The translations under genes and the position numbers were made by a program. 64,000 nt of DNA from positions 496,001-560,000 of the forward strand of contig NZ_JWLI01000001.1 of NCBI RefSeq assembly GCF_000813965.1, given 5' to 3'. Within the stretch, counting starts at the first letter, position 1. Each line of letters begins with the position of its first letter. Positions 29,420 through 38,185 of the stretch are shown here, piece after piece. The notes under the pieces were generated by a model. The model did not search any database. It was given only the letters and a program-made list of their open reading frames with translations, and had not been told where the DNA came from. This stretch comes from Leisingera sp. ANG-M7. Its GTDB lineage: Bacteria > Pseudomonadota > Alphaproteobacteria > Rhodobacterales > Rhodobacteraceae.

Positions 29420-29481
29420 CACCGCTGTGTTACATAGGCTGAACACAAGACGACACGAACGAAGAGAATGGGAAAACACGC

Positions 29482-29823
29482 ATGACCACTATCCGTATCC
29501 GCAAGGCCGAAGGCACCTGGACTGTCCGCTCCGGCGGCGCCGTATTGGGGGAAACCTCCAATGCACTGGAGCTGTCTGAGGGCGATCTGGATCCGGTCAT
29601 CTATTTCCCGCGCGAAGACATCGCGATGGCATTCCTGGACCGCACCAGCAAGACCACCCATTGCCCGCACAAGGGCGACGCCAGCTATTTCTCGATCGCC
29701 AACAAGTCCTCGGTGACGGAGAACGCTGCCTGGAGCTATGAGGATCCCAAGGAAGACGTGGCGCAGATCAAGGGCCATCTGGCCTTTGTGCTGAGCGACT
29801 CCGTCAAGGTGGAGCAAGTCTGA
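29482..29823 (+). CDS. DUF427 domain protein
   Basis: 113 aa, one DUF427 domain: RKAEGTWTVRSGGAVLGET at the start, then PVIYFPREDIAMAFLDRT and the conserved THCPHKGDASYFSI region near 55-70. Function unknown; a beta-tent fold is known for the family. It follows the M24 gene by 62 bases and ends in a terminator. Confidence 0.88.
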   Translation: MTTIRIRKAEGTWTVRSGGAVLGETSNALELSEGDLDPVIYFPREDIAMAFLDRTSKTTHCPHKGDASYFSIANKSSVTENAAWSYEDPKEDVAQIKGHLAFVLSDSVKVEQV

Positions 29824-29881
29824 GCCAGCCTGCCGGCCGCAATGCCGCCCGGCCTGACGGCAAAAAGTTTGAAAAACCACG

Positions 29882-29907
29882 CACCGGTGCCCTGGCGCCG
29901 GTGTTTT
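29882..29907 (+). terminator. Rho-independent terminator of the DUF427 gene
   Basis: CACCGG / CCGGTG outer stem extended by three further pairs (one wobble) around a CCTG loop, followed by TTTTC. Confidence 0.75.
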
Positions 29908-29989
29908 CATATTCGGGAGAATGAGGCCAGCCTTACCCTGCCGCTGCCGCGCACAGCATCTGTCTGCCTGCCGGCTCAGAGGGAGGGGT

Positions 29990-30241
29990 TCAGGTCAGGA
30001 CGGCCCGGCTGAGATTCTGCCTGGCTTGCTCCAGAGAGTCTCCAGCCCCCAGGATATCCGTCTCGCGCGCGCATTGGATCGCATAGTTGATCACTGCTTC
30101 CAGTGCTGCCCGTTCGTTTTCCCGCTCGTTCGCCTTGTGTTTCGTACCAGCCTCTTGCGGGCCAGTTTCGAATTTTCGCATTTTGGTGCCTGCCAATGTG
30201 AGTATTTTTGCGATTTTCTCACGTAATGGTGAGCCAGACAT
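29990..30241 (-). CDS. Small hypothetical protein behind a CtrA-type box
   Basis: 83 aa, mostly helical and charged, no recognised domain (basic N-terminal half, a possible amphipathic helix AALEAVINYAIQCARETD). The start at 30241 is chosen over a GTG six codons upstream; no strong ribosome binding site is visible for either. A perfect TTAA-N7-TTAA site lies 22 bases upstream. It may be a CtrA-regulated small gene of the Rhodobacteraceae; reality of the gene is moderately supported. Confidence 0.5.
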   Translation of the reverse strand: MSGSPLREKIAKILTLAGTKMRKFETGPQEAGTKHKANERENERAALEAVINYAIQCARETDILGAGDSLEQARQNLSRAVLT

Positions 30242-30262
30242 TGCCGCAGGGCAATGCACAGA

Positions 30263-30277
30263 TTAATTAAACCTTAA
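30263..30277. promoter_or_regulatory. CtrA-type binding site
   Basis: TTAATTAAACCTTAA fits the CtrA consensus TTAA-N7-TTAA exactly. It is only 22 bases before the small gene's start, so if that start is right the site would overlap the -10/+1 region (repression) rather than the -35 box. Confidence 0.6.
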
Positions 30278-30375
30278 CCTGTATCCAAAATCTCACATAT
30301 CCGGGGAACAAGGGGGAATGTTTCCCCTAAACCGCCGCGGGTTGTTGCGGGCAGCGCTGCAACTCTTGCGCCGGC

Positions 30376-32058
30376 CTACCTGTGCTCCTCGGCGGCTGTG
30401 GCTGCGAGGGCACGGTTGTAGGCCTTCAGCGCATCCACATGATAGAGCGCACCAATGACCTGCTCCCTTCCCTCTTCTTCCATGACCACCGGCAGATAGG
30501 CCGCGTCGGCCCGGTCAAACACCGGCATCGCCGCCTCCAGCGAGGCAGCGGCCCGGATGCACAACCCCTCTTCCACCAGCGCCTCGCACTCCTCCAGGCT
30601 GGCGCAACGGCTGTCGCCCATCGGCCGCATCACCGCACCGGCCCGGATCATGCCCAGCAGGTAGGCCTGCGGGCCTGCCGCGCAGTGGATGTCGCGCCGC
30701 TCCAGCTGGGTCAGGAAGAACGACCGGTCCACCAGCCGCGAGGCCAGTGCAGTGGACATGGAGACCGACACCATCACCGCCAGGCCGATCTGCCAGTCGC
30801 CGGTCAGCTCGAACACAATGAGTGTGGTGGAAATCGGCGCGCCCAGCACCGCGGCGGCCACCGCCCCCATGCCGGCAAAGGCGTAAAGCGTGTGGGTGCC
30901 GGACACATCCGGCAGCACCGAAGTGGCAATCAGCCCGAAGGCCAGCCCGGTCAGTGCGCCGATCATCAGCGAGGGCGAGAAAACCCCGCCGCCCATGCGC
31001 CCGCCCATGGTGATGGCCACAGCGGCGGTCTTGACCACGGTGAAGATCACCGCCTGCCCCAGCAGCAGGCCTCCGGTCAGTGCCAGAACGGTAGTTTCAT
31101 AGCCGACACCGATGATATGCGGGAACCAGACAGCAATCACACCCAGCATCGCCCCGGACACCGCAGGGCGCAGCCAGCGCGGCAGCGACAGGCGCTGCTG
31201 CACCGTGTTGCCCACCTTCTCGGCAAAGAAGATCGCCCGCATCTGCGCCACGGCCACCAAGCCGCAGATCAGTCCGAGGATCAGAAAGGCGGGCAACTCC
31301 ACATAGAATTGCAGCGCGCCGGGCGTGTTGAGGGTAAACTCGGTCACGTCGCCGTATTCCAGCCGGTTGATCACAGTGCCCGCGACCGAGGCCACCACGA
31401 TCGGCGCAAAGGCGTTGACGGAGAAATGCCGCAGCACCACCTCCATCGCAAACAGCGCCCCCGCAATCGGCGCGTTGAAGCTGGCAGAGACACCCGCGGC
31501 CACCGCGCAACCCAAGAGGTCGCGCCCGGTGATGCCGTCGGCGTTGATGCGGTTGCTGACCCAGGTGGAAATCACCCCGGCCAGATGCACCACCGGCCCT
31601 TCCCGGCCCGTAGAGCCGCCGGTCGACAGCGTGATGAAGGACGCCAGCGCCGAGGCCAGGCCCTCCTTGTGCTCCACCCGTCCGTCATGCAGTGCCGCGC
31701 CCTCGATAACGTCGGCAACAGACCGCACCCGGGCATCCGGGGTGAAACGGTCGAGGATCAGCCCCACCACCAGCCCGCCGCCTGCAGCAATGCTGACCAG
31801 CACATACCAGGGCAGGTCCTGCGCGTAGGAATGCAGGTAGTCGACATCCGGCGCGCCATAGACCCAGGCCTGCAGCGCTGCGATCCCCTTGCGGAAGAAC
31901 AGTGCCGCAAAACCCGCGGCGATGCCGATCATGAGCGCGATCAGCCAGAACTGGAACTGGCTGGGGCCGCGGTGGCGCAGCACCCGCCAGATGTCCTTAA
32001 GGCCAGCCAGCCATTGCAGCGATATTGCGGAAAGGGACGAACGGATTTCTTGCACCAT
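30376..32058 (-). CDS. ClC family chloride channel or transporter with CBS-like tail
   Basis: 560 aa. The ClC membrane domain (about 1-440) has the gating glutamate in GREGP (Glu153) and GGGVFSP near 365. The first filter motif GSGIP is replaced by RSVAD around 112-116, retaining only the Ser. In the helix after FNAPIAG the pair is Glu206-Val207: the position of the proton glutamate Glu203 of E. coli ClC is Val, as in channels. The soluble C-terminal part has CBS-like sequence (AVMRPMGDSRCASLEE). It should move chloride or another anion across the inner membrane. Confidence 0.92.
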   Translation of the reverse strand: MVQEIRSSLSAISLQWLAGLKDIWRVLRHRGPSQFQFWLIALMIGIAAGFAALFFRKGIAALQAWVYGAPDVDYLHSYAQDLPWYVLVSIAAGGGLVVGLILDRFTPDARVRSVADVIEGAALHDGRVEHKEGLASALASFITLSTGGSTGREGPVVHLAGVISTWVSNRINADGITGRDLLGCAVAAGVSASFNAPIAGALFAMEVVLRHFSVNAFAPIVVASVAGTVINRLEYGDVTEFTLNTPGALQFYVELPAFLILGLICGLVAVAQMRAIFFAEKVGNTVQQRLSLPRWLRPAVSGAMLGVIAVWFPHIIGVGYETTVLALTGGLLLGQAVIFTVVKTAAVAITMGGRMGGGVFSPSLMIGALTGLAFGLIATSVLPDVSGTHTLYAFAGMGAVAAAVLGAPISTTLIVFELTGDWQIGLAVMVSVSMSTALASRLVDRSFFLTQLERRDIHCAAGPQAYLLGMIRAGAVMRPMGDSRCASLEECEALVEEGLCIRAAASLEAAMPVFDRADAAYLPVVMEEEGREQVIGALYHVDALKAYNRALAATAAEEHR

Positions 32059-32147
32059 AACCTGTCAGCGGGTCTTTTTGTTTTCTGTGGCCCCTAGTTG
32101 CCACAGTCCGGTTAAAGAACCCTCACCCAGGCTTTGGCGTCGGCGGG

Positions 32148-33797
32148 TCATCCCGCCAGCAGCGCGCGGGCCGCGGCGCGGGCCTCCTCGGTGATGGTAT
32201 CACCGGACACCATCCGGGCAAGCTCATCCACCCGCTCGGCCTCGGCCAACGGCACCACCTGCGACAGGGTCATGCCGTCAACCACCTGTTTGCGCACCTG
32301 CCAGTGATGGCCGCCAAGCGCTGCAACCTGCGGCGAGTGCGTGACCACCAGCACCTGCCCGCCGCCCGCCAGGCTGCGCAGGCGCCGGCCCACGGCATCG
32401 GCCGTCGCACCGCCGACGCCGCGGTCGATCTCGTCGAAAATCAATGTCTTGCTGGAATTCTCGCCGCGCAAGCAGACCTTCAGCGCCAGCAGGAACCGGC
32501 TCAGCTCGCCGCCGGAGGCGATCTTGTTCAGCGGCCCCGCGGGCGCGCCCGGGTTGGTGGCAACGGTAAAGGCCACTGCGTCCATGCCCTCCGGCCCCGG
32601 CTCTGCCGTGGTGATGCGGGTCTCGAACACCGCGCGTTCCATCTTAAGCGGTGCCAGTTCTGCCATCACCGCCTTATCCAGCGCCGCAGCGCTTTGGCGG
32701 CGCACCGCGCCCAGCTGCTTGGCGGCCTCGGTATAGGCCGCCTCCGCGGCCTTCAGCGCGGCTTCCTGATCGGCCAGGTCCTGATCGCCCGCATCCAGTG
32801 CCGCCAGCTTGGTGCGCAGGGTTTCGGCGTAGCCTGCCAGCTCATCCGGCTGCACATCATGCTTGCGGGCCAGGCCGCGGATCGCAAACAGGCGCTCCTC
32901 GCAGTCCTCCAGCTCACCGGGATTGAAATCCAGGCTGTCCAGCACCCGTTCGACCCCGTCCTGGGCATCGCCGAGTTCGATCATCGCCCGGCTGAGAGCC
33001 GCCAGCGGCTCATCCAGGCCGCCCTCGGCCTCCTGCCCCGCAACGCCTTCCAGCCAGCGCTGCGCCTCGCCCATTGCCGTCTCGGCGCCTTCGCTCAGCA
33101 GCGCGTGGGCGCGGGCGATGTCGCCGCGGATGCGTTCCGCCGCCTGCATCTGGCGGCGGCGGGTGTCCAGCGCCTCGTCCTCGCCCGGCTGCGGGTCCAG
33201 CTTATCCAGCTCCGCCACTGCGTGGCGCAGGAATTCCTCTTCGGCCCTCACGGCGTTCAGCGCGGCGCGGGTCGCCGCCACCGTCTTGCGCGCCTTTGCG
33301 GCCGCGCCCCAGGCGCTGCGCACCTGTGCCAGCAGGTCCTGCACACCGGCATACTGATCCAGCAGCGCCATGTGGCCGCGCGGATTTAGCAGCCCGCGGT
33401 CGTCATGCTGGCCGTGCAGTTCAACCAAAGTCTCCGACAGCGCCCGCAGCACCTCACCCGAGCAGCGGCGATCGTTGACCCAGGCGGTCTTGCGCCCCTC
33501 GGCAGTGTTGACCCGGCGCAGGATCAGCTCAGTGCCGCCCGGCAGCCCGGCTTCCTCGAGGATCGCGTGTGCGGGGTGGTCCGCGTTCAGCTCGAACTCC
33601 GCCAGAACCTCCCCCTGCGACGCCCCCTGGCGCACCAGTTCAGCGCGTCCGCGCCAGCCCAGCACAAAGCCAAGGCTGTCGAGAAGGATCGATTTCCCTG
33701 CCCCGGTCTCGCCGGTCAGCACGTTGAGGCCGGGCTGAAAATTCAGCTCCAGATGATCGATGATCAGGATATCCCGGATATCAAGCGCGCGCAGCAT
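32148..33797 (-). CDS. recN: DNA repair protein RecN
   Basis: 549 aa SMC-like ATPase acting early in double-strand break repair. Seen: Walker A GETGAGKS at residues 29-36, long central coiled-coil arms (about 150-370) and the C-terminal signature and Walker B (SGGELSRFLLALK, then LIFDEIDRGVGG near 460). Length agrees with E. coli RecN (553 aa). It is 27 bases downstream of bamD on the same strand, so the two are probably cotranscribed. Confidence 0.96.
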   Translation of the reverse strand: MLRALDIRDILIIDHLELNFQPGLNVLTGETGAGKSILLDSLGFVLGWRGRAELVRQGASQGEVLAEFELNADHPAHAILEEAGLPGGTELILRRVNTAEGRKTAWVNDRRCSGEVLRALSETLVELHGQHDDRGLLNPRGHMALLDQYAGVQDLLAQVRSAWGAAAKARKTVAATRAALNAVRAEEEFLRHAVAELDKLDPQPGEDEALDTRRRQMQAAERIRGDIARAHALLSEGAETAMGEAQRWLEGVAGQEAEGGLDEPLAALSRAMIELGDAQDGVERVLDSLDFNPGELEDCEERLFAIRGLARKHDVQPDELAGYAETLRTKLAALDAGDQDLADQEAALKAAEAAYTEAAKQLGAVRRQSAAALDKAVMAELAPLKMERAVFETRITTAEPGPEGMDAVAFTVATNPGAPAGPLNKIASGGELSRFLLALKVCLRGENSSKTLIFDEIDRGVGGATADAVGRRLRSLAGGGQVLVVTHSPQVAALGGHHWQVRKQVVDGMTLSQVVPLAEAERVDELARMVSGDTITEEARAAARALLAG

Positions 33798-33824
33798 TGC
33801 CCCGCCCCATTGCCGCGGCGGCCG

Positions 33825-34673
33825 CTACAGCCACCGCCCCTTGATCGTCTGACGGTAAATCTGGCTCAGCCAGTTGTTGCCGCGGTCCTTGGGCTTGAGC
33901 CCGTTTGCGGTCAGCAGCCTGTAGCTGTCCTCATACCAGTCGGTGGACTGGAAGTTGTGACCCAGAATAGCCGCTGCAGTCTGCGCCTCGGCAGTCAGCC
34001 CCAGCGACAGGTAAGACTCGACCAGACGGTGCAGCGCCTCCGGCGTGTGGCTGGTGGTCTGGAAATCCTCCACCACCACCCGGAAGCGGTTGATCGCAGA
34101 GGTGTAATGGCCGCGGCGCAGGTAGTAGCGGCCGATCTCCATCTCCTTGCCCGCCAGATGGTCAAAGGCCAGGTCGAATTTCAGGATCGCCGAGTTGGCG
34201 TATTCGCTGTCCGGGTAGACCTCAATCACAGTGCGCAGCGCCTGCAGCGCCTGGAAAGTCAGCCCCTGGTCGCGGCCCACTTCGTCGATCTGGTCATAAT
34301 AGCTCAGCGCCAGCAGATACTGGGCATAGGCCGCATCCTCATCCGCCGGGTAGAAGTCGATGAACCGCTGCGCAGCAGCGCGGCTGTTCTCGTAGTCCTT
34401 GATCCGGTGATAGGCAAAGGCCTGCATGATCACCGCCTGCTTGGCCCATTCGGAATAGGGATACAGGCGTTCGATCTCGGAGAAATAGTAGACAGCATCC
34501 TTGGGGCGCCGGTTGGCCAGTTCGAACTCGCCGCGCTCATAGATCTGATCGGGAGAGAATGCCTCGACCGACTGGCCGCGCTTCACTGCGCCGCCGTCGC
34601 CGCCGCAGCCTGCAAGGGCTGCAACCAGCAGAACCGCGCCGAGGGTTTTGGCTCCCGCCCAGATGCCGTTCAT
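33825..34673 (-). CDS. bamD: Outer membrane protein assembly factor BamD
   Basis: 282 aa lipoprotein of the BAM complex, which inserts beta-barrel proteins in the outer membrane. The signal peptide ends with the lipobox LAGC (Cys23), followed by five TPR-like repeats (for example YERGEFELANRRPKDAVYYF and AYHRIKDYENSRAAAQRFI). Length matches BamD/ComL. It lies between lpxC and recN; co-location of envelope genes fits its job. Confidence 0.95.
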   Translation of the reverse strand: MNGIWAGAKTLGAVLLVAALAGCGGDGGAVKRGQSVEAFSPDQIYERGEFELANRRPKDAVYYFSEIERLYPYSEWAKQAVIMQAFAYHRIKDYENSRAAAQRFIDFYPADEDAAYAQYLLALSYYDQIDEVGRDQGLTFQALQALRTVIEVYPDSEYANSAILKFDLAFDHLAGKEMEIGRYYLRRGHYTSAINRFRVVVEDFQTTSHTPEALHRLVESYLSLGLTAEAQTAAAILGHNFQSTDWYEDSYRLLTANGLKPKDRGNNWLSQIYRQTIKGRWL

Positions 34674-34857
34674 AATGCCTCACCTCACCGTCTTTGCCTT
34701 ACGGGTGTCCGCCCCGGTTATGCCGTCTCTAGCATATTCAAATGGCGCGCAAAACGCCTTTCGCCACTTCCGCCCTCACTTGGCAGAGAAAGCCGGCGAT
34801 GGTCAAGGCCGGCCGGCAGCACAGGCCCACATCTGCAGGCAAACCCGCGGTAAAAGA
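34674..34857. other. Gap between bamD and lpxC
   Basis: No gene seen. It should contain the bamD-recN promoter on the minus strand. Confidence 0.4.
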
Positions 34858-34879
34858 CCCGGGACGATTATGTCCCGGG
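34858..34879 (-). terminator. Terminator of lpxC
   Basis: CCCGGGAC-GATTAT-GTCCCGGG, an 8-bp stem 34 bases beyond the lpxC stop, followed by TCTTTTA on the minus strand. Confidence 0.8.
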
Positions 34880-34912
34880 CCAGTCTGTCCGCTCGTTCTT
34901 TGGTTTTCTGCC

Positions 34913-35848
34913 TTATGCCACGCGGCGCTGTTCGGCCGGGATTTCCGACCAGATCAGCCCCTGCCCCGGCAGCCGTGCGGTCATCGCTGCATCGCAGGCG
35001 ACGGCCCGGACCGCACCCGGCTCCGCAAACAGGGCCCGCAGCAAGGTGTTGGTCAGCGCGTGCCCCGCGCGCTCTCCAACATAGCGCCCCAAGATCGGCC
35101 CCCCGGCCAGCGCCAGATCGCCCAGCGCATCAAGCATCTTGTGGCGTACAGGCTCGTCCGAGTGGCGCAGGCCCGCACCGCTCTCGACCCGTTCTCCGTC
35201 AAACACAACGGCGTTCTCACCGGGCACACCGCCCAGGGCGAGGCCGTTGGCCTGCATTGCTTCGACATCTGCCTGGCGGCAGAAGGTGCGGCTGTCGCAC
35301 AGCTCACGCGCAAAGCTGCCGTTGCGCATGTCCAGGGACTTGCTCTGGCGGCCGATGGCGGCCTCGGCAAAGTCGATGTGGAATTCGATGGTTAGCCGGT
35401 CGCTGGGCAGCAGAGTGGCGCGGGCGCCATCCTTCTCGACCGTTACCGGCTTCAGGATTTCATAGGCGATGATCGGCGCGTTCTGGCGCTGCACGCCCTG
35501 GCTCATGATGCCGCGCACGAACGGCGCTGAGGAGCCATCGACGATCGGCACTTCCGGGCCGTCGATTTCGATCAGCGCATTGTGCACGCCGCAGCCGGCC
35601 AGCGCCGCCATGATGTGTTCGACGGTGGAGACGCTGACGCCGGAGCCATTGACCAGGCGGGTGCAAAGCGGGCTGCGCTCAACCAGATCCCAGCGGGCCG
35701 GAACCAGGGTATTGCCCAAGGCGATGTCGGTGCGTTTGAACACGATGCCATGCCCCGCCGGAGCCGGGATCAGGACCATGCGTGCGGGTTTGCCGGAATG
35801 CAGGCCGGCCCCTTCGAATGCCACCGATGCTTTGAGCGTGTTCTGCAC
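34913..35848 (-). CDS. lpxC: UDP-3-O-acyl-N-acetylglucosamine deacetylase
   Basis: 311 aa zinc deacetylase, first committed step of lipid A synthesis. Zinc site: TVEHIMAAL near residue 78 and HKMLDALGDLALAG near 238; catalytic His in GERAGHALTN near 262. The start is the GTG at 35848 (VQNTLKASVAFEGAGLHSGK), which reproduces the family N-terminus and length; the open frame extends further upstream through the ftsZ terminator and is not coding there. It is the last gene of the dcw run, separated from ftsZ by a terminator. Confidence 0.95.
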   Translation of the reverse strand: MQNTLKASVAFEGAGLHSGKPARMVLIPAPAGHGIVFKRTDIALGNTLVPARWDLVERSPLCTRLVNGSGVSVSTVEHIMAALAGCGVHNALIEIDGPEVPIVDGSSAPFVRGIMSQGVQRQNAPIIAYEILKPVTVEKDGARATLLPSDRLTIEFHIDFAEAAIGRQSKSLDMRNGSFARELCDSRTFCRQADVEAMQANGLALGGVPGENAVVFDGERVESGAGLRHSDEPVRHKMLDALGDLALAGGPILGRYVGERAGHALTNTLLRALFAEPGAVRAVACDAAMTARLPGQGLIWSEIPAEQRRVA

Positions 35849-35935
35849 TTTGCGCCTCGTCTCACTGTTTCCGGCCTCGGGGGCCGTGTTGCGGATGAGA
35901 GTTAAGGTTTTGCTCAAAAACGCACAACTCAATCT

Positions 35936-35963
35936 TTGTAACGGTTTGAAACATGCTTGTAAC
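35936..35963. promoter_or_regulatory. Direct repeat in the lpxC upstream region
   Basis: TTGTAAC occurs twice (35936-35942 and 35957-35963), 21 bases apart, about two helical turns, between the ftsZ terminator and the lpxC start. Candidate regulator site for lpxC. Confidence 0.4.
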
Positions 35964-36008
35964 AGCTCGGCAAAACACCGCTCAGAACACACCAAGCCAT
36001 TGCTAACA

Positions 36009-36040
36009 AAAAAGAAAAAGCCGCCCGAAGGCGGCTTTTG
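36009..36040 (-). terminator. Rho-independent terminator of ftsZ
   Basis: On the minus strand AAAAGCCGCC-TTCG-GGCGGCTTTT followed by a T-rich tail (36009-36016), 20 bases beyond the ftsZ stop. It separates ftsZ from lpxC. Confidence 0.9.
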
Positions 36041-36059
36041 AAGCGTGATATGTGATGCG

Positions 36060-37805
36060 TCAGTTGGCTTGGCGGCGCAGGAAAGCGGGGATTTCGATGC
36101 GCTCCTGGTCCGGATCCGCCTGCTGCTGCTGCGCCTGCTGCGGCTGGGCCGCCGGTGCATGCGCGTGCATGGAGGGCTGCTGGCGCACCGCTTGCGGCTG
36201 CTGTTTGGCGGCCGGGGCGTCGTTGCTGCCGGTCATCCGGTGGATCAGCGAGTTGAGGCCGAAGCGGCGCTGCCCTTCGGGCTGCTGCTGGGCTTGCTGC
36301 TGCTGATGTTGCTGCTGCGGAGCCGGGGCCGCCGGGCGCATTGGCTGCTGAGCCTGCGGCTGCTGAGCTTGGGGCTGCTGCACCCGCTGGGCCGCGGCCT
36401 GCAAACGCTCCAGCGCTTGCGGCGACGGGGTGCCCGGTGCCGGCGCCTTGGGGGCGACAAAGGCAGCTTGCGGGGTTTCCGCAACATCTGCCTGCGGACG
36501 GAACTCCGGCACCTGAGGCTGGTACGCGGGGGGCGGCAGGCCATCGTCGGCCATCTGCTCCACGGTTTCCACGACCTCTTCCACCAGGTCCTGATCAGCA
36601 GCCTGCTGCGTGTTCATTTCTTCGAACAGAGACGGCTCTTCCAGGGCCGCGGCGGCGGCAGGCGCCTCTGCTGCGGCGGCAGGAGCCGCAACCGGCGCGG
36701 CCTCAGCGGCTGCGGGCTGCTGAACCGGGGTTTCCAGCTCCAGCGGCGCGGCGCGGTTTTCCTCGACACTGACAGTCTGGCGCAACGGCGCCGACATCGG
36801 GCGGCGCGGCACCGGCATGTCGGTGTTCACGTCGGTTGCGTCGATGCCGGTGGCGACGACGGAGACCCGCATCTTGCCTTCCATGCCGGTATCCAGGGTG
36901 GAGCCCACGATGATGTTGGCATCCGGGTCCACTTCCTCGCGGATGCGGTTTGCGGCCTCATCGAGTTCAAACAGGGTCAGGTCGTGCGAACCTGTGATGT
37001 TGATCAGCACGCCCTTGGCGCCCTTAAGGCTGATTTCGTCCAGCAGCGGGTTGGCAATCGCCTTCTCGGCGGCCTGAACCGCGCGGTCCTCGCCTTCACC
37101 CTCGCCGGTGCCCATCATCGCCTTGCCCATCTCGTCCATCACGGCGCGAACGTCGGCAAAGTCGAGGTTGATCAGGCCCGGGCGGACCATCAGGTCGGTC
37201 ACGCCTTTGACGCCCTGATACAGAACGTCATCCGCCATCGAGAATGCCTCGGTGAAGGTGGTCTTCTCGTTGGCGAGGCGGAACAGGTTCTGGTTCGGGA
37301 TGATGATCAGCGTGTCGACCACCTTCTGCAGACTTTCCACACCAGCCTCGGCCTGGCGCATCCGCTTGAGGCCCTCGAACTGGAACGGCTTGGTGACAAC
37401 GCCCACGGTCAGGACGCCCAGCTCCCGCGCGGCTTGCGCGATGATCGGAGCGGCGCCGGTGCCGGTGCCGCCGCCCATGCCCGCGGTGATGAAGCACATA
37501 TGCGCGCCCGCCAGATGATCGACGATCTGCTCGATGCTTTCCTCAGCTGCGGCGGAGCCCACCTGCGGGCGGGCGCCTGCGCCCAGACCTTCAGTGACCT
37601 TGATGCCCAGCTGCACCCTGCTCTTGGCCGAGCTTTGCTGCAGCGCCTGCGCGTCGGTGTTGGCCACGACGAATTCGACGCCATCCAATTCCTTGGCGAT
37701 CATGTTGTTGACGGCATTGCCGCCAGCGCCGCCGACACCAAACACGGTGATCTTCGGCTTCAACTCTTCATTCCCGGGCATCGAAAGGTTCAACGTCATG
37801 CTCAT
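36060..37805 (-). CDS. ftsZ: Cell division protein FtsZ
   Basis: 581 aa tubulin-like GTPase that forms the Z ring. Seen: [12 protein letters not shown] near residue 24, the tubulin signature [10 protein letters not shown] near 113, and the C-terminal peptide [12 protein letters not shown] that binds FtsA. The globular core ends near 330; the linker of some 235 residues is very long and rich in Gln, Ala and Pro, with QAQQPQ repeats. Start: ATG at 37805 with AGGCGG upstream; a second ATG at 37799 is equally possible. ftsZ has its own upstream region of 380 bases with a CtrA-type site. Confidence 0.97.
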   Translation of the reverse strand: MSMTLNLSMPGNEELKPKITVFGVGGAGGNAVNNMIAKELDGVEFVVANTDAQALQQSSAKSRVQLGIKVTEGLGAGARPQVGSAAAEESIEQIVDHLAGAHMCFITAGMGGGTGTGAAPIIAQAARELGVLTVGVVTKPFQFEGLKRMRQAEAGVESLQKVVDTLIIIPNQNLFRLANEKTTFTEAFSMADDVLYQGVKGVTDLMVRPGLINLDFADVRAVMDEMGKAMMGTGEGEGEDRAVQAAEKAIANPLLDEISLKGAKGVLINITGSHDLTLFELDEAANRIREEVDPDANIIVGSTLDTGMEGKMRVSVVATGIDATDVNTDMPVPRRPMSAPLRQTVSVEENRAAPLELETPVQQPAAAEAAPVAAPAAAAEAPAAAAALEEPSLFEEMNTQQAADQDLVEEVVETVEQMADDGLPPPAYQPQVPEFRPQADVAETPQAAFVAPKAPAPGTPSPQALERLQAAAQRVQQPQAQQPQAQQPMRPAAPAPQQQHQQQQAQQQPEGQRRFGLNSLIHRMTGSNDAPAAKQQPQAVRQQPSMHAHAPAAQPQQAQQQQADPDQERIEIPAFLRRQAN

Positions 37806-38185
37806 ACCGCCTGTGTTACCTGCCCTTCCCGCAAAGGGCTTATTCCTGTCCTATTCACCATAATCTACCGCGGAGAGGGGGTTTCGTCATCCCAAAAAGC
37901 ACGACGAGCCACAAAATAAGGCCTCATTCTAAGGCAAAAACCGCGGTATTTCGCCGTCCCTAGCAGATATTGCGGATTGAGCACAAGCCACACACAACAA
38001 AACCTCTCCAGCCGCAAAATCGCTTTGCAGAGGAGGTCGGTTCCGAAACTTGGCTGGCCACTGCCCGGCCTGCTGAATCGCCGCGTTTGCCGCGGGCGTT
38101 AAGCACAACTTAACGGGTGACCGGGGCGCTGTCACGCCCTCTTTGCCCGTTCCGGCTGAATTGATTTGCGGCGCTCGTCCCGGCT
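37806..38185. other. ftsA-ftsZ intergenic region
   Basis: 380 bases with no gene, unusually long for this compact cluster, and holding a CtrA-type box at 38099-38113. It is the likely ftsZ promoter region (minus strand). Confidence 0.6.
38099..38113. promoter_or_regulatory. CtrA-type binding site upstream of ftsZ
   Basis: TTAA-GCACAAC-TTAA fits the CtrA consensus TTAA-N7-TTAA exactly, in the region between ftsA and ftsZ. CtrA controls ftsZ in Caulobacter (established knowledge); here the control is inferred. Confidence 0.65.

Noticed and set aside
27449-29479. 676-aa open frame antisense to the M24 peptidase
   Set aside because: Shadow frame; it also covers the intergenic region and has no ribosome binding site or motif.
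36240-36420. CAG/CTG-rich run resembling a trinucleotide microsatellite
   Set aside because: It encodes the Gln/Ala-rich FtsZ linker with mixed codons, so it is a coding low-complexity region and not a simple repeat.
36045-37919. 624-aa open frame antisense to ftsZ
   Set aside because: His/Leu-rich shadow of ftsZ codons; runs through the ftsZ terminator.
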